Source: Brevundimonas sp. ASV9 (lineage in GTDB: Bacteria; Pseudomonadota; Alphaproteobacteria; Caulobacterales; Caulobacteraceae). From it: a DNA stretch of 64,000 nt. Both the position numbers and the translations under genes were made by a program. Below the pieces are notes generated by a model. That model searched no databases. It worked only from the letters and a program-made list of their open reading frames with translations, and had not been told where the DNA came from. The stretch spans positions 1-64,000 of the forward strand of contig NZ_JAELUF010000001.1 of the NCBI RefSeq assembly GCF_016429195.1. Reading direction: 5' to 3'. Each line of letters starts with the position of its first letter. The first letter of the stretch is position 1. This document shows positions 29,973-39,163 of the stretch, in pieces.

Positions 29973-31425
29973 AGAGAGACAGGGCCTCGGACGCGACAGT
30001 GGCGTCGTCGAAGGGGTGGGTCACGCCCGCGACGATCTGACCCTGTTCATGCCCTTTTCCGGCGATGACCACCACATCCCCGTCACGCATCATTTCGACG
30101 GCGGCCTCGATGGCGGCGCGGCGGTCGCCGATCTCGATCCCGTCCGGGCAGCCGGCGCGGACCTGGGCGCGGATGGCGGCGGCGTCTTCGGAACGCGGAT
30201 TGTCGTCGGTGACGATGGCGATGTCGGCCAGACGCCCGGCGATCTCGCCCATCAGGGGACGCTTGCCACGATCGCGATCGCCGCCGGCGCCGAAGACGAC
30301 GATCAGGCGGCCCGTCGCGTGCGGACGCAGCGCGTTCAGAACCGTCTCAAGCCCGTCGGGCGTGTGGGCGTAGTCGACATAGACCTCTCCCCGGCCTTCC
30401 TGCCCGCCGTCGATGCGTTGGAGGCGGCCTTGCGCCCCGGTCAGGCCTTCCAGTGCGCCGATGATGGCGTCGGCGGGATCACCGGCGGCGATGCACAGGC
30501 CGGCCGCCACCAGGGCGTTGGACGCCTGAAACGCGCCAGCCAGGGGCAGCAGGATTTCGCGGATGTCGCCGCGCACGTCGATGGTCAGACGCTGGCCCTC
30601 AGGCGTCGCGCGACGGCCGATCAGGGTCAGGTCGCGACCGCGCTCGCCCACGCCCATGACGCCCAGGCCCGCCATGATCGAGGCCGACGCGAAGACCGAA
30701 TAGGCGTCGGAATCGGCGTTCAGCACGGCGGTGCGGCCGCGCGGCAGCAGGGTTTCGAACAGGCGCATCTTGGCGGCGCGGTAGTCCGCCATGGTGCCGT
30801 GATAATCGAGGTGGTCCTGGGTCAGGTTGGTGAAGGCGGCGGCCTTCAAGGCGACCCCGTCCAGGCGGCGCTGATCGATGCCGTGAGACGAGGCCTCCAG
30901 CGCGACGTGGGTCACGTCCTTGGCGGCCAGTTCGGCCATCAGGCGCGCGGCCTCGGCGGCGTCGGGGCTGGTCAGGCCGGGGCCGGTCAGGGCGTAGGTC
31001 TTGACGCCCTTCTGGCCGATGACGCCCAGCGTGCCCATGCTGGCGGACTTGTGGCCGATCCCGGCCCAGATCTGCCGGCAGAAGGTGGCGACTGAGGTCT
31101 TGCCGTTGGTGCCGGTGACGGCGACGCAGGTCTTGGGCTGAGCGCCGTAGAAGCCGCGCGCGGCGATGGCGTAGGCCCGGCGCACGTCGCCCGAGGTGAC
31201 CAGAACGGGCGCCGCGCCATCCGGCGTGTCGGTCGGGGCCAGAACCGCAGCCGCGCCTTGCGCCAGCGCCTGGGGGATGAAGGCGCGGCCGTCGGCGGCC
31301 GTGCCCGGCAGGGCGACGAACAGGGCGCCGGGCGAAACCTTGCGGCTGTCGGCGGTGACGCCGGTGATGACGGGGTCCGAGGACACGTCGCGGCGCAGCA
31401 GGTCGGACAGGTGAAGCGCGCTCAA
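29965..31425 (-). CDS. murE: UDP-N-acetylmuramoyl-L-alanyl-D-glutamate--meso-diaminopimelate ligase
   Basis: Adds the third stem-peptide residue. The 486 residues contain ADSRKVSPGALFVALPG, P-loop VTGTNGKTSVATFCRQ, LEASSHGIDQRRLDG, NLTQDHLDYHGTMADY and VDYAHTPDGLETVL. The C-terminal DNPR motif (VTDDNPRSEDAAAI) is the mark of meso-diaminopimelate specificity, as expected for a Gram-negative. The start overlaps the ftsI stop by 4 bp. Confidence 0.97.
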   Translation of the reverse strand: MSALHLSDLLRRDVSSDPVITGVTADSRKVSPGALFVALPGTAADGRAFIPQALAQGAAAVLAPTDTPDGAAPVLVTSGDVRRAYAIAARGFYGAQPKTCVAVTGTNGKTSVATFCRQIWAGIGHKSASMGTLGVIGQKGVKTYALTGPGLTSPDAAEAARLMAELAAKDVTHVALEASSHGIDQRRLDGVALKAAAFTNLTQDHLDYHGTMADYRAAKMRLFETLLPRGRTAVLNADSDAYSVFASASIMAGLGVMGVGERGRDLTLIGRRATPEGQRLTIDVRGDIREILLPLAGAFQASNALVAAGLCIAAGDPADAIIGALEGLTGAQGRLQRIDGGQEGRGEVYVDYAHTPDGLETVLNALRPHATGRLIVVFGAGGDRDRGKRPLMGEIAGRLADIAIVTDDNPRSEDAAAIRAQVRAGCPDGIEIGDRRAAIEAAVEMMRDGDVVVIAGKGHEQGQIVAGVTHPFDDATVASEALSLYA

Positions 31426-33206
31426 AGCCCGTCCCCCGCTACGTCTTGATACTGCGGGATCTTCTCGCCCGAGGCCGTGCGCCAGCGGTCGTCGCGGCGT
31501 TCGACGCCCAGGAAGCCGGCGATGCGGTCCGCGATATTGTGCACAGCGGGCGCAGCGACATAGGCGCCGGTCTTGGGATAGGTCCCCGGCTCGTCCATCA
31601 CGATCAGGATGGCGTAGCGCTTGCCGTTCAGCGGGCCATCGACGGGGAAGACCGCCGCGAAGGAGCCCAGGGCGTGGCTGGGGTCATAGCGACCGCCGAC
31701 CAGTTTGTTGGCCGAGCCGGTCTTGCCGCCGACCCGCAGGCCCGGCGCGTCGGCGAAACCGCCCGAACCCTTGACGACGTTGCGACGCAGCAGGTCGAGA
31801 ATGGCGCGCGAGGTCTCTTCGGTGACGACCTGTTGCGGCTGGACGTTGCGGGCGCCGCCCTTGCGCAGCGACAGCGGGATCATCCGACCGCCATTGGTCA
31901 GGGCGCCCATGGCCTGAACCATCTGGGCCGGGGTGATCATGATGCCGTAGCCGAAGGACAGCGACGCCAGGGTCGAGTTGTCCCAGCGACGCGGCACGAC
32001 CGGCTTGGCCGATTCCTTCAGCTCGATCTTGGCGGCGTCCAGCAGGCCCAGGCGGCGGAAATAGTCGCGCATGGTGTTGGGACCCATCTGCACCGCCAGC
32101 TGCGACGTGCCGATGTTGGAGGAGTGCAGATAGACCTCTTCCAGCGTCATCACCCGGTTCTGGGCGTGGAAGTCCTTGATCTTGCGGTCGCCGATCTGGA
32201 AGGCCTGGGAGGCGTCGAACAGGGTGTTCATGTCGGCCCGGCCGGTGTCGAGGCCGGCGGCGACGGTGAAGGTCTTGAACACCGAGCCCATTTCGTAGTG
32301 GCCCGAGACGGCGCGGTTCAGGGTGGCGCCGTCGGGCGCGGCGCCGCGATCGGCCGAGTTGAAGGTCGGCCAGGACGCCATGCCCAGCACCTCGCCGGTC
32401 TGGACGTCGGTGACGATGCCGACGGCGCCCTTGGCCTGGTTCTTGATCGCGGCGGCGGCGAGTTCGTTTTCCAGCACGCCCTGCACGCGCAGGTCGATGG
32501 ACAGGGGGAAGGCCTCGCCGCGCTGACCCGCCGCGCGGATCTCGTCGTTGAAGGCCAGTTCGGCGCCCGAGACGCCCTGCCCGCCCGTGTCGGCGTCGCC
32601 GATCAGATGGACGGCCGAGGTTCCCAACGGATAGGCGCGACGGTCCTCGGGCTCGAAGGTGACGCCGCCCAGCGCCAGGTCGTGGACGGCGGCCTTTTCC
32701 TGAGGCGTCAGGCCAGTCAGGGCGATCAGACGACGGTCGCCGCCCAGCACCTTCTTCAGACGCTCGGCCGAGATGCGCGGCAGGGCGCGGCGGATCTGGC
32801 GATAGGCCAGATCGCGATCCCAGATCTCGGCCGGGTCGATGTAGAGGCCGTAGTGGACGATGTTGGTGGCCAGCAGTTCGCCATTGCGGTCCGTCAGGTC
32901 GCCGCGCACCAGGGCGTTCGGATTGACGCCGCGTCCCAAGCCGTTGGCCGGGGCGAACAGGGCCTTATACGATGCGCCGATGGCCAGGCCGCCGAAGACG
33001 CAGGAAAAGACGATCAGGATCAGGAAGATGCGGACGCGGGTGTCCTCTTCCGGGCGGGCGTCGGCGCGGGCGCGCTCGAAGCCGTGCTCCAGCCGCCAGA
33101 CCAGTTCCGTAAGCCAGCGCCAGAAGGGCGACAGGCGGCCTTGCAGTCGTTCCTGGAAATCGGCGCCCGGCGCGGGGCGATGATAGCGATGATCCTGAAC
33201 GCTCAT
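31422..33206 (-). CDS. ftsI: Septal peptidoglycan transpeptidase FtsI (PBP3)
   Basis: 594-residue class B penicillin-binding protein that works with FtsW at the septum. A 55-residue cytoplasmic tail is followed by one membrane segment (FLILIVFSCVFGGLAIGAS), the dimerisation domain (RGDLTDRNGELLATN), and the transpeptidase domain. That domain has catalytic SVFK at residues 308-311, SSN at 362-364 and KTG at 495-497. It overlaps ftsL by 4 bp and murE by 4 bp. Confidence 0.97.
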   Translation of the reverse strand: MSVQDHRYHRPAPGADFQERLQGRLSPFWRWLTELVWRLEHGFERARADARPEEDTRVRIFLILIVFSCVFGGLAIGASYKALFAPANGLGRGVNPNALVRGDLTDRNGELLATNIVHYGLYIDPAEIWDRDLAYRQIRRALPRISAERLKKVLGGDRRLIALTGLTPQEKAAVHDLALGGVTFEPEDRRAYPLGTSAVHLIGDADTGGQGVSGAELAFNDEIRAAGQRGEAFPLSIDLRVQGVLENELAAAAIKNQAKGAVGIVTDVQTGEVLGMASWPTFNSADRGAAPDGATLNRAVSGHYEMGSVFKTFTVAAGLDTGRADMNTLFDASQAFQIGDRKIKDFHAQNRVMTLEEVYLHSSNIGTSQLAVQMGPNTMRDYFRRLGLLDAAKIELKESAKPVVPRRWDNSTLASLSFGYGIMITPAQMVQAMGALTNGGRMIPLSLRKGGARNVQPQQVVTEETSRAILDLLRRNVVKGSGGFADAPGLRVGGKTGSANKLVGGRYDPSHALGSFAAVFPVDGPLNGKRYAILIVMDEPGTYPKTGAYVAAPAVHNIADRIAGFLGVERRDDRWRTASGEKIPQYQDVAGDGL

Positions 33207-33652
33207 TGCGCCGGCTCCGGCGAGGGCGTGGGAACGGGCGCGTCGTCGGCTACGGCGGCGGGCGCCGGCGCGGCCGCAGGCGCGGACGCGGCGGGTTGAG
33301 CGGGGACGGGTTTAAGGGCGGTCAGTTGACCTTCCTTGGCCTGACGGGCGACCGCGACGGGGGCCATGCCGATCTGGCGCGACAGGCTTTCCAGACGGGC
33401 GGGCTGCTCCAGGCGAGCGACCTCGGCGCGCAGCAGGCGGACGCGCTGTCCGTTCTCGCGGATGTCCTGTTCAATCTGGGCGATGCGGCTGCTTTCACGC
33501 GCGGCGGCGGCCTTGGCGGCATAGACCGACACGATCATGATCGCGACCAAGGCCACGCCGATGATCTCGACCCAGCGCACGCCACGCACCTTCCAGTCGA
33601 ACAGACGCTGAAGGGCGGTGCGGGAATAGGTGAAGAAGGGCGCCGTGGTCAT
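33203..33652 (-). CDS. ftsL: FtsL-like cell division protein
   Basis: 149-residue bitopic protein in the ftsL position between rsmH and ftsI. It has a short cytoplasmic tail, one membrane segment ([20 protein letters not shown]), a heptad-like coiled coil ([29 protein letters not shown]) and then an Ala/Pro-rich tail of about 40 residues. Sequence is poorly conserved in this family, so the name rests on topology and on four-base overlaps with both neighbours. FtsL normally forms a complex with FtsB and FtsQ. Confidence 0.88.
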   Translation of the reverse strand: MTTAPFFTYSRTALQRLFDWKVRGVRWVEIIGVALVAIMIVSVYAAKAAAARESSRIAQIEQDIRENGQRVRLLRAEVARLEQPARLESLSRQIGMAPVAVARQAKEGQLTALKPVPAQPAASAPAAAPAPAAVADDAPVPTPSPEPAQ

Positions 33653-34617
33653 GCCGCCGCTCTCCCATCGATCCGACCCCAGGCCGGGGCGTCGGTGCGC
33701 ACGGCGGCGCGCAGCTTGGCCGAACGGGCGCGCGGGTTGGTGGAACGCTCTTCCTCGCCCGCCTCGCGCGCGCCCTTGAACTGAAGCGTGAAGCTGGGCT
33801 TGCGCAAATCGACGGCCATCGGCGCATGACGCGAACCGGCCGGGCTGTTGCCCGTGCGCTCGGTCAGGAAGGCCTTGACGATGCGGTCTTCCAGCGAATG
33901 GAAGGTGACGACGGCGAGGCGTCCACCGGGGGCGAGCGTCGCCTCGGCCGCCTCCAGACCGCGTTCCAGCTCGCCCAGTTCGTCATTGACCGCGATGCGC
34001 AGGGCCTGGAACACGCGCGTCGCCGGATGGATGGGCGCGCCGCGACGGCCGCCCAGAGCCTTTTCGATCACCTCGGCCAGATCCAGGGTGCGGGTGAACG
34101 GCTGTTCAGCGCGGCGACGCAGGATGGCGGTGGCGACGCGGCCCGACTGGCGCTCCTCGCCATACAGTTTGAAGATGTGGGCCAGGGGACCGTGGTCCCA
34201 GGTGTTGACGATATCGGCGGCGGTCGCGCCTTCATCGGACATGCGCATGTCCAGCGGACCGTCGCGCATGAAGGAGAAGCCGCGCTCGGCCTGATCCAAC
34301 TGCATCGACGAGACGCCGATGTCGAAGACGGCGCCGTCCAGCTTCGCCTTGCCGCTGTCGGCGAACGCCTGAGCCAGACCCGAGAAGGGCGTGCGGATCA
34401 GCTGGAACTGGCCAGGGAAGTCGCTGGCGACGGCGTCGGCGTGCGGCTGGACCGTCGGGTCGCGATCCAGGGCGACGACCTGGGCGCCGGTCTTCAGGAT
34501 GGCGCGGGTATAGCCGCCGGCGCCGAAGGTGGCATCGATCACGACATCGCCGGGTGCGGGCGCCAGGGCCTCGATCACCTCGGCCAGCAGGACGGGGGCG
34601 TGGGGGGCGTCAGTCAC
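33649..34617 (-). CDS. rsmH: 16S rRNA (cytosine-1402-N4)-methyltransferase
   Basis: SAM-dependent methyltransferase (MraW), 322 residues from the GTG at 34617. That start is chosen because its GTGA overlaps the mraZ stop and because the conserved N-terminus [15 protein letters not shown] follows at once. Motifs are [17 protein letters not shown] (SAM), [42 protein letters not shown] and [15 protein letters not shown]. Confidence 0.97.
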   Translation of the reverse strand: MTDAPHAPVLLAEVIEALAPAPGDVVIDATFGAGGYTRAILKTGAQVVALDRDPTVQPHADAVASDFPGQFQLIRTPFSGLAQAFADSGKAKLDGAVFDIGVSSMQLDQAERGFSFMRDGPLDMRMSDEGATAADIVNTWDHGPLAHIFKLYGEERQSGRVATAILRRRAEQPFTRTLDLAEVIEKALGGRRGAPIHPATRVFQALRIAVNDELGELERGLEAAEATLAPGGRLAVVTFHSLEDRIVKAFLTERTGNSPAGSRHAPMAVDLRKPSFTLQFKGAREAGEEERSTNPRARSAKLRAAVRTDAPAWGRIDGRAAA

Positions 34618-35090
34618 GATCCACCTCCCGCCAGCTTCATCTGGGCCGCCAGCTTCAGGGCGCCGATCTGGGCCATGCCGGCCTTGGCCAGGGCGCGCTG
34701 TTCGGCGCGGCGCGCGGCCCATTTCTCGCGCGACCAGATCTGGAAACGGTCGTTCAGGCCGACGATGACGACGGTGTCGCCCAGACCCGCCTCGGCGCAC
34801 AGCGCTTCAGGCAAGGTGATCCGACCGCCGGAATCGTAGGCCAGACGCACCTGCTCGCCCATCACCTGCCACTCCAGCGCCGAACGCTCCTCGGAGCCGA
34901 ACGGCAGGGCCTCGATCATTTCGACATAGACGGCGAACAGGCGGTCGCCGCCCGCTTCCAGACAGTCGGCCTCGATCGAAGGGAAGATGAAGACGCCGCC
35001 GGCGGCGCCGTTTTCGGTCGTGCGGAAATCGTTGGGGATGAGGAGACGGCGCTTGCCGTCCAGCTGCTTCTCATAGGTCGAGAGAAACAC
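34614..35090 (-). CDS. mraZ: Transcriptional regulator MraZ
   Basis: 158-residue double SpoVT/AbrB-fold protein that binds TGGG direct repeats and autoregulates the dcw cluster. It starts with GTG ([22 protein letters not shown]). The second DxxR-type repeat is [18 protein letters not shown]. Four TGGG repeats at 10-bp spacing lie 88-122 bp upstream. It is the first gene of the dcw cluster, and overlaps with rsmH indicate translational coupling. Confidence 0.95.
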   Translation of the reverse strand: MFLSTYEKQLDGKRRLLIPNDFRTTENGAAGGVFIFPSIEADCLEAGGDRLFAVYVEMIEALPFGSEERSALEWQVMGEQVRLAYDSGGRITLPEALCAEAGLGDTVVIVGLNDRFQIWSREKWAARRAEQRALAKAGMAQIGALKLAAQMKLAGGGS

Positions 35091-35177
35091 GCCCTGTCCA
35101 ATCGAGCCCTTCGGCCCGTCCCTAGATGCCCTGACGAACGCCCGCCGCGCCCGCCTCTCAGCCCCAAATCATGGCGC

Positions 35178-35212
35178 TGGGATAGCATGGGATGAAATGG
35201 GCCTCAATGGGA
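35178..35212. promoter_or_regulatory. MraZ-type operator: four TGGG repeats at 10-bp period
   Basis: TGGGA at 35178, TGGGA at 35188, TGGGC at 35198 and TGGGA at 35208 are separated by exactly 5 bp, one helical turn apart. MraZ proteins bind TGGGN repeats with 5-bp spacers upstream of their own gene, so this is very likely the autoregulatory site. The repeats read on the strand opposite to mraZ. Confidence 0.8.
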
Positions 35213-35225
35213 TCAAGGCCAAGAT

Positions 35226-35240
35226 TTAACCATGTTTTGA
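35226..35240 (+). promoter_or_regulatory. CtrA-like box upstream of mraZ
   Basis: TTAACCATGTTTTGA matches TTAA-N7-TTAA except for one base in the second half-site and contains the favoured TTAACCAT core. It is 136 bp before the mraZ start. CtrA controls several division genes in Caulobacter; use at this site is inferred. Confidence 0.4.
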
Positions 35241-35272
35241 CGTGTGACGACTTAAGCACGCTCGAACAGCTG

Positions 35273-35287
35273 GAACATACACGGAAC
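35273..35287 (-). promoter_or_regulatory. LexA-type SOS box upstream of mraZ
   Basis: GAAC-N7-GAAC on the plus strand reads GTTCCGTGTATGTTC on the mraZ-coding strand, a perfect GTTC-N7-GTTC alphaproteobacterial LexA consensus. It lies 183 bp before the mraZ start and about 245 bp after the 3' end of rnpB. No other open reading frame sits between it and mraZ. Confidence 0.55.
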
Positions 35288-35532
35288 AAACAAAGTATTC
35301 ACAGGCTGTGAGGCGTTCTAACCTTCCATTGCCAGACAATAGGTTAACGCCCGCCAACACGCGGGACCGCCGCCAGAACGCTGAAATGCGGGGATAATCC
35401 CAACTCGGATTAGGCGACGGGCTAAGGGAGGGCGCCAACCCCCAGCCCTACTGGCCTCAAGTAGGCCGAAGGCCGATAGGCCCAAAGAAAAACGTCGGCC
35501 TCAAGCAGCGCGAAGCGCGGTAAGCCGAGAAA
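35288..35532. other. Non-coding stretch between rnpB and the mraZ control region
   Basis: No gene seen. The 9-mer GGCCTCAAG occurs twice 44 bp apart (35453 and 35497), amid short GGCC-based inverted repeats and a GCGCGAAGCGCG self-complementary segment next to the rnpB 3' end. These may form the rnpB terminator or 3' processing region. The left part (35288-35440) is comparatively A+T-rich and may hold the mraZ promoter. Confidence 0.4.
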
Positions 35533-35924
35533 AATGCCAGACGGCCTGTAAGCCGGGTTTTGTACCGCTCCGAAGCCGAGGCCCGGATCGGCGACGATCA
35601 TTCCTCTGGACCGACCATTGCTGATCGGTTCTCGCGACCTACCCGGACATCTGAGGCGGTGAGCCCCGCGAGCGAGCCCGCGCGATGTCCCTATTTGGTC
35701 TTGCTCCAGGCGGGGCTTGCCATGCCGTCCCTGTTGCCAGGTCCGCGGTGGGCTCTTACCCCACCCTTTCACCCTTACCGGCCTCGCAAGGCCGGAGGTT
35801 TGCTTTCTGTGGCGCTATCCCTCGGGTCACCCCGGGCGGAAGTTATCCGCCGCCTTTTCACCGTGGAGCCCGGACTTTCCTCGACGGACGCGAAGTCCGC
35901 CGCGACCGCCCAGCCGTCTGGCGC
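35533..35924 (-). ncRNA. rnpB: RNase P RNA (bacterial class A)
   Basis: Catalytic RNA that trims the 5' leader of tRNAs. The universally conserved segments are all present on the minus strand: GGAAAGTCCGGGCTCCACGG near the 5' end, the AGGGTGAAA / GGGTAAGAGCCCACCG core, and the 3' segment ACAAAACCCGGCTTACAGGC. The closing helix P1 pairs CCAGACGGC (35913-35921) with GCCGTCTGG (35537-35545). Immediately after P1 the transcript runs into ATTTTTC. Length is about 390 nt. It stands between the amidase gene and the mraZ control region. Confidence 0.95.
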
Positions 35925-35928
35925 GCGC

Positions 35929-35957
35929 TAGATGCGCGTTAGCGGCGCGAACGTCAA
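35929..35957 (-). promoter_or_regulatory. Candidate rnpB promoter
   Basis: On the minus strand TTGACG (35957-35952) is followed after 17 bp by CATCTA (35934-35929). The predicted start about 7 bp later coincides with the first base of helix P1. The -35 element overlaps the stop codon of the amidase gene. The -10 match is weak. Confidence 0.45.
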
Positions 35958-36715
35958 TTCAATACGCCCGTGACACTCTCGGCGCTGGCCAGCTGGAGCA
36001 GGCCGACCAGACGGGCGCGGGTTTCGCCGTCGGCGACGCCGTCGACGCGGGCAGGGCGCCAATGACGCTGGAAGGCGCGGACGGCGGTTTCGACGGCGGC
36101 GTCGTAGTCGCCGCTGGCTTTCAGGCCGTAGCCCAGCCGATGCAGGCCGGCGCTGAGCACCATCGGGCCGATGCCCTGATCGCCCTTCTGCAGCAGGCCG
36201 CCCAGGGCCTGCACCCGTTCGGCCGCCGGTTCGAACCACAGGCCGTGCCCAGCCTCTGCCAGACGTTTCCAGGGGAAGAGTTCGCCCGGATCTTCCTTGC
36301 GATCCGGCGCTAGGTCGGAATGGGCGATGATGCGGTTGTCGGCGATGGTCCAGCGGCTGCGAATATCGGAGATCAGGGCGATGACGGCCGCGATCTGGGC
36401 TTCGGGGAAGGCGCGATAGCCGAACTCATGGCCGGGATTGACGATCTCGATCCCGATGGAGGCGGCGTTGCAGTCGTCCTCGCCCTGCCAGACGCCGCGG
36501 CCGGCGTGCCAGGCGCGGCGTTCCTCGGGCACCAATTGGAAGACGCGGCCGTCTTCCTCGACCAGATAATGGGCCGAGACCTTGGCGTCGGGGTCGCGCA
36601 GGCGGGCCAGAGCGGCCTCACCGGTCTGCATGCCGGTGTAGTGCAGCACCAGCATGTCCGGCGGCGCACGGCGCGCGTCGAAGTTGGGCGAAGGCGCGTC
36701 GATGTAGGACGTCAT
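35954..36715 (-). CDS. N-acetylmuramoyl-L-alanine amidase (amidase_2 plus peptidoglycan-binding domain)
   Basis: 253-residue zinc amidase that cuts the MurNAc-L-Ala bond. The AmpD/AmiD-like domain carries the zinc ligands in LVLHYTGMQTG and IIAHSDLAPDRKEDPGELFPW, with RAWHAGRG between. A PG_binding_1-type domain (LHRLGYGLKASGDYDAAVETAVRAFQRHW) forms the C-terminus. There is no clear signal peptide from the ATG at 36715, so it may act in the cytoplasm in wall recycling, as AmpD does. A start at 36754 would add 13 residues and overlap the upstream gene. It follows the small membrane-protein gene by 13 bp. Confidence 0.88.
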   Translation of the reverse strand: MTSYIDAPSPNFDARRAPPDMLVLHYTGMQTGEAALARLRDPDAKVSAHYLVEEDGRVFQLVPEERRAWHAGRGVWQGEDDCNAASIGIEIVNPGHEFGYRAFPEAQIAAVIALISDIRSRWTIADNRIIAHSDLAPDRKEDPGELFPWKRLAEAGHGLWFEPAAERVQALGGLLQKGDQGIGPMVLSAGLHRLGYGLKASGDYDAAVETAVRAFQRHWRPARVDGVADGETRARLVGLLQLASAESVTGVLN

Positions 36716-36728
36716 GGGCGGCGTCGGC

Positions 36729-37052
36729 TCAGCGGCCGTTGCGCTCCCAGCCATAGGCGACCCAGGCGCCGTCCACCTTGTGCGCTTCGATCAGATCGGG
36801 ATCGCTGTTGCGGCGACGCGGCGCGATATTGCGGCGGGTGCGCATGACCAGACCGACCAGGAAGACCAGAACGCCGGCGAACAGGGCGATGACCGCCACG
36901 GCCGCAGCGGTGAAGACGGCAAGGACGGCGCCGACCGCCATGGCGCAGACGGCGGCGATCATGCCGGCGACCCACATGACGGACGCCACCAGGCCGTTGG
37001 GACGGCGGCGGGCGGCATGGCCGATGGCGGCGAGACGTTCAGGCTGGAACAT
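36729..37052 (-). CDS. Small two-helix membrane protein, unknown function
   Basis: 107 residues with two or three hydrophobic stretches (VASVMWVAGMIAAVCAMAVG, AVFTAAAVAVIALFAGVLVF) flanked by Arg-rich ends (ARRRPNG, MRTRRNIAPRRR), and a soluble C-terminus ending VDGAWVAYGWERNGR. It is directly upstream of the amidase gene and probably co-transcribed. I do not recognise the family. Confidence 0.65.
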   Translation of the reverse strand: MFQPERLAAIGHAARRRPNGLVASVMWVAGMIAAVCAMAVGAVLAVFTAAAVAVIALFAGVLVFLVGLVMRTRRNIAPRRRNSDPDLIEAHKVDGAWVAYGWERNGR

Positions 37053-37157
37053 GGATCATCCTTTCAGGCGATCCGAGGAACGCCTGACACGCAATGTCGG
37101 TCCATCGGGGCTTGCGGTCAATGGACCGCGACGCACGGTCGCGTGCGCCGCGCCCCG

Positions 37158-38936
37158 TCAAAAGACCGGCTGATCGGCCAGAACCACCGCGCCCTGGCTG
37201 CGCATGCGATCGCTGTCGATCCGGCGCATTACGGCCTGGGCCTGTGGATCGGCCATGACGCCGCCGAGCATGACCAGCGCCTTGGCGGCCTCGGTCTGCA
37301 CGCCGAACATTTCGGACAGGGCCTCGAACGGCGACTGCTGCTTGGGGAAATGCTTGAAGCGGACGGGCTCGTTGTCGGGAATCTTGGCCAATTGGCGGGC
37401 CTTGTTCACCGCCTCGGTCACGCCGCCGAGCTGATCGACGAGGCCCAGCGGCAGGGCCTGAGCGCCGGTCCAGACGCGACCCTTGGCGATTTCGCGCACC
37501 CGGTCCGGCGACAGTTTGCGGCCCGTCGCCACACGGGTGATGAAGTCGTCGTAGATCCGGTCCATCGAACCGGCGAAGGCCGCGCGCTGCTGGGGGGTGA
37601 ACTCTTGCGTCGGCGAGAAGGCGTCGGCGTATTCCCCGCCCACTGTCAGCTCACGCATATCGACGCCGAACCGGCCCAGCGCATCGGCCAGCACGAACTT
37701 GCCGCCGAACACGCCGATCGAGCCGGTCAGGGTCGTCGGCTGGGCCACGATCCAGTCGGCCTCGGAACTGATCCAGTAACCGCCCGAGGCCGCATAGGCG
37801 CCCATGGACACCACCACCGGCTTGCCCGCCGCCCGCGCCGCGCGCACGGCGGCCAGGATCTGCTCGGACGCCTCGGGCGAACCGCCGGGCGAAGAGACGC
37901 GGAAGACGATCGCCTTGACGCTCTTGTCCTCGATCGCGTCGTAGATGGCCTCTGCCGTGTCGTCGGAATGGATGGACGAGCCGCCGCCGAAGCTGGCGCC
38001 GCCGCCGCGCCCGGTGACGATGGCCCCCTCCCCGCCCACGATGGCGATGGCGTTCTTGCCCGAACCCGTGCGTTCGCCCTTCTGGCTGGCGTATTTGCCG
38101 AACTCGACGATCTCGGCGCCCTTGCCGGCGCGGGTCTTGATGGCGATCTCGGCCTCTTCGACCTGGCCCACCTTGTCGATCAGCCGGTTGCTGAGCGCCT
38201 GCTCGGCCGAATATGGGCCGGCCTCGATCACCGTTTTGAGCGCCGGGGCCGTCGTCTTGCGATCCTTGGCCGCGTTGGCCAGGGCGGTGTCGTAGATCGA
38301 CGTCATCCAGGCCGTCATCGCCTCGCGGTGGGGGCCGGTGTAGTCGCTCTGGGTGTATTCGTTGACGGCGTTCTTGTACTCGTAGCGCTGTTCGAACTCG
38401 GGTTTGACGCCGTATTTCTGGAAGGCGCGGCCCAGGAACAGGCTGTCGGCCGAGAAGCCCGTGGCCTGGAAGCCGGCGGTGTTCTGCATCCACAGCTCCG
38501 ACGCCGAGGCCCCGACCATGTAGGTGGACATCACCGCGCCCGACGGGGCGAAGCCCTGACTGTGTGCGATGACCGGCTTGCCTGCGTTGCGGAAGCGGTG
38601 GATGGCCTGGCGCAGTTCGTCGGCGGTGGCGGGTGTCATGCCGCTTTCCGGCAGGCGGATCAGCAGAGCCTTGACGCTGCTGTCGCTCTGGGCCTGATGC
38701 AGGCCATCGACCACGTCCGTCAGGGCCAGGCCGGAACTGCCGAAGGCCGCGAACGGATTTGACGACGGCTGGTCGCTGACGCCGCCGCGCAGGTCCAGCT
38801 CCAGCACGGTGGTCGCCGGCGTCGTCGGCTTGGACGACGAGGCGACGGCGACCGTCAGCAGCACCACGGGAATAACGACGACGAACAGGATCAGCCCGGT
38901 GAAGACACCAAGGACCGTCAGGAAGAATTGCTTCAT
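37158..38936 (-). CDS. sppA: Signal peptide peptidase SppA, 67K type
   Basis: 592-residue membrane-anchored serine protease that degrades cleaved signal peptides. One N-terminal membrane anchor (FLTVLGVFTGLILFVVVIPV) precedes two tandem S49 domains. The catalytic Lys region is in the first domain (RNAGKPVIAHSQGFAPSGAV). The nucleophile Ser is in the second (MGAYAASGGYWISSEADWI), followed by TLTGSIGVFGGKF. The fused length is that of the E. coli-type long form. It is divergent from panD, separated by 227 bp. Confidence 0.93.
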   Translation of the reverse strand: MKQFFLTVLGVFTGLILFVVVIPVVLLTVAVASSSKPTTPATTVLELDLRGGVSDQPSSNPFAAFGSSGLALTDVVDGLHQAQSDSSVKALLIRLPESGMTPATADELRQAIHRFRNAGKPVIAHSQGFAPSGAVMSTYMVGASASELWMQNTAGFQATGFSADSLFLGRAFQKYGVKPEFEQRYEYKNAVNEYTQSDYTGPHREAMTAWMTSIYDTALANAAKDRKTTAPALKTVIEAGPYSAEQALSNRLIDKVGQVEEAEIAIKTRAGKGAEIVEFGKYASQKGERTGSGKNAIAIVGGEGAIVTGRGGGASFGGGSSIHSDDTAEAIYDAIEDKSVKAIVFRVSSPGGSPEASEQILAAVRAARAAGKPVVVSMGAYAASGGYWISSEADWIVAQPTTLTGSIGVFGGKFVLADALGRFGVDMRELTVGGEYADAFSPTQEFTPQQRAAFAGSMDRIYDDFITRVATGRKLSPDRVREIAKGRVWTGAQALPLGLVDQLGGVTEAVNKARQLAKIPDNEPVRFKHFPKQQSPFEALSEMFGVQTEAAKALVMLGGVMADPQAQAVMRRIDSDRMRSQGAVVLADQPVF

Positions 38937-39163
38937 CGGAGGGAAAACGCGCGCTCGCAGGCCGGAAATGGCGTCGCCAGCATAGGGGGACGCGGGCCGT
39001 CGTCAAATGACGCGCGTGCAATCCCTCGGTCGACCTGGCGTTCGCAGCCGCACCCGATTGCTGCGACGCAGCGTGCGGATTGATGCGAGGCACGGAAATC
39101 CCTATATGAGCCGCCTGTGAGCGAGGGCCTGCGCCCCGCGTTTTTCTTGCTGGAGACCGCACG

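Noticed and set aside
31446-33299. A 617-codon open frame opposite ftsI
   Set aside because: Antisense shadow; FtsI on the other strand has all three penicillin-binding motifs.
35264-35276. A second SOS box formed by GAAC-N5-GAAC
   Set aside because: The spacer is 5 bp and not 7, so it does not meet the LexA consensus.
36714-38762. A 682-codon open frame opposite sppA and the small membrane protein
   Set aside because: Antisense shadow with low-complexity composition; SppA is complete on the minus strand.
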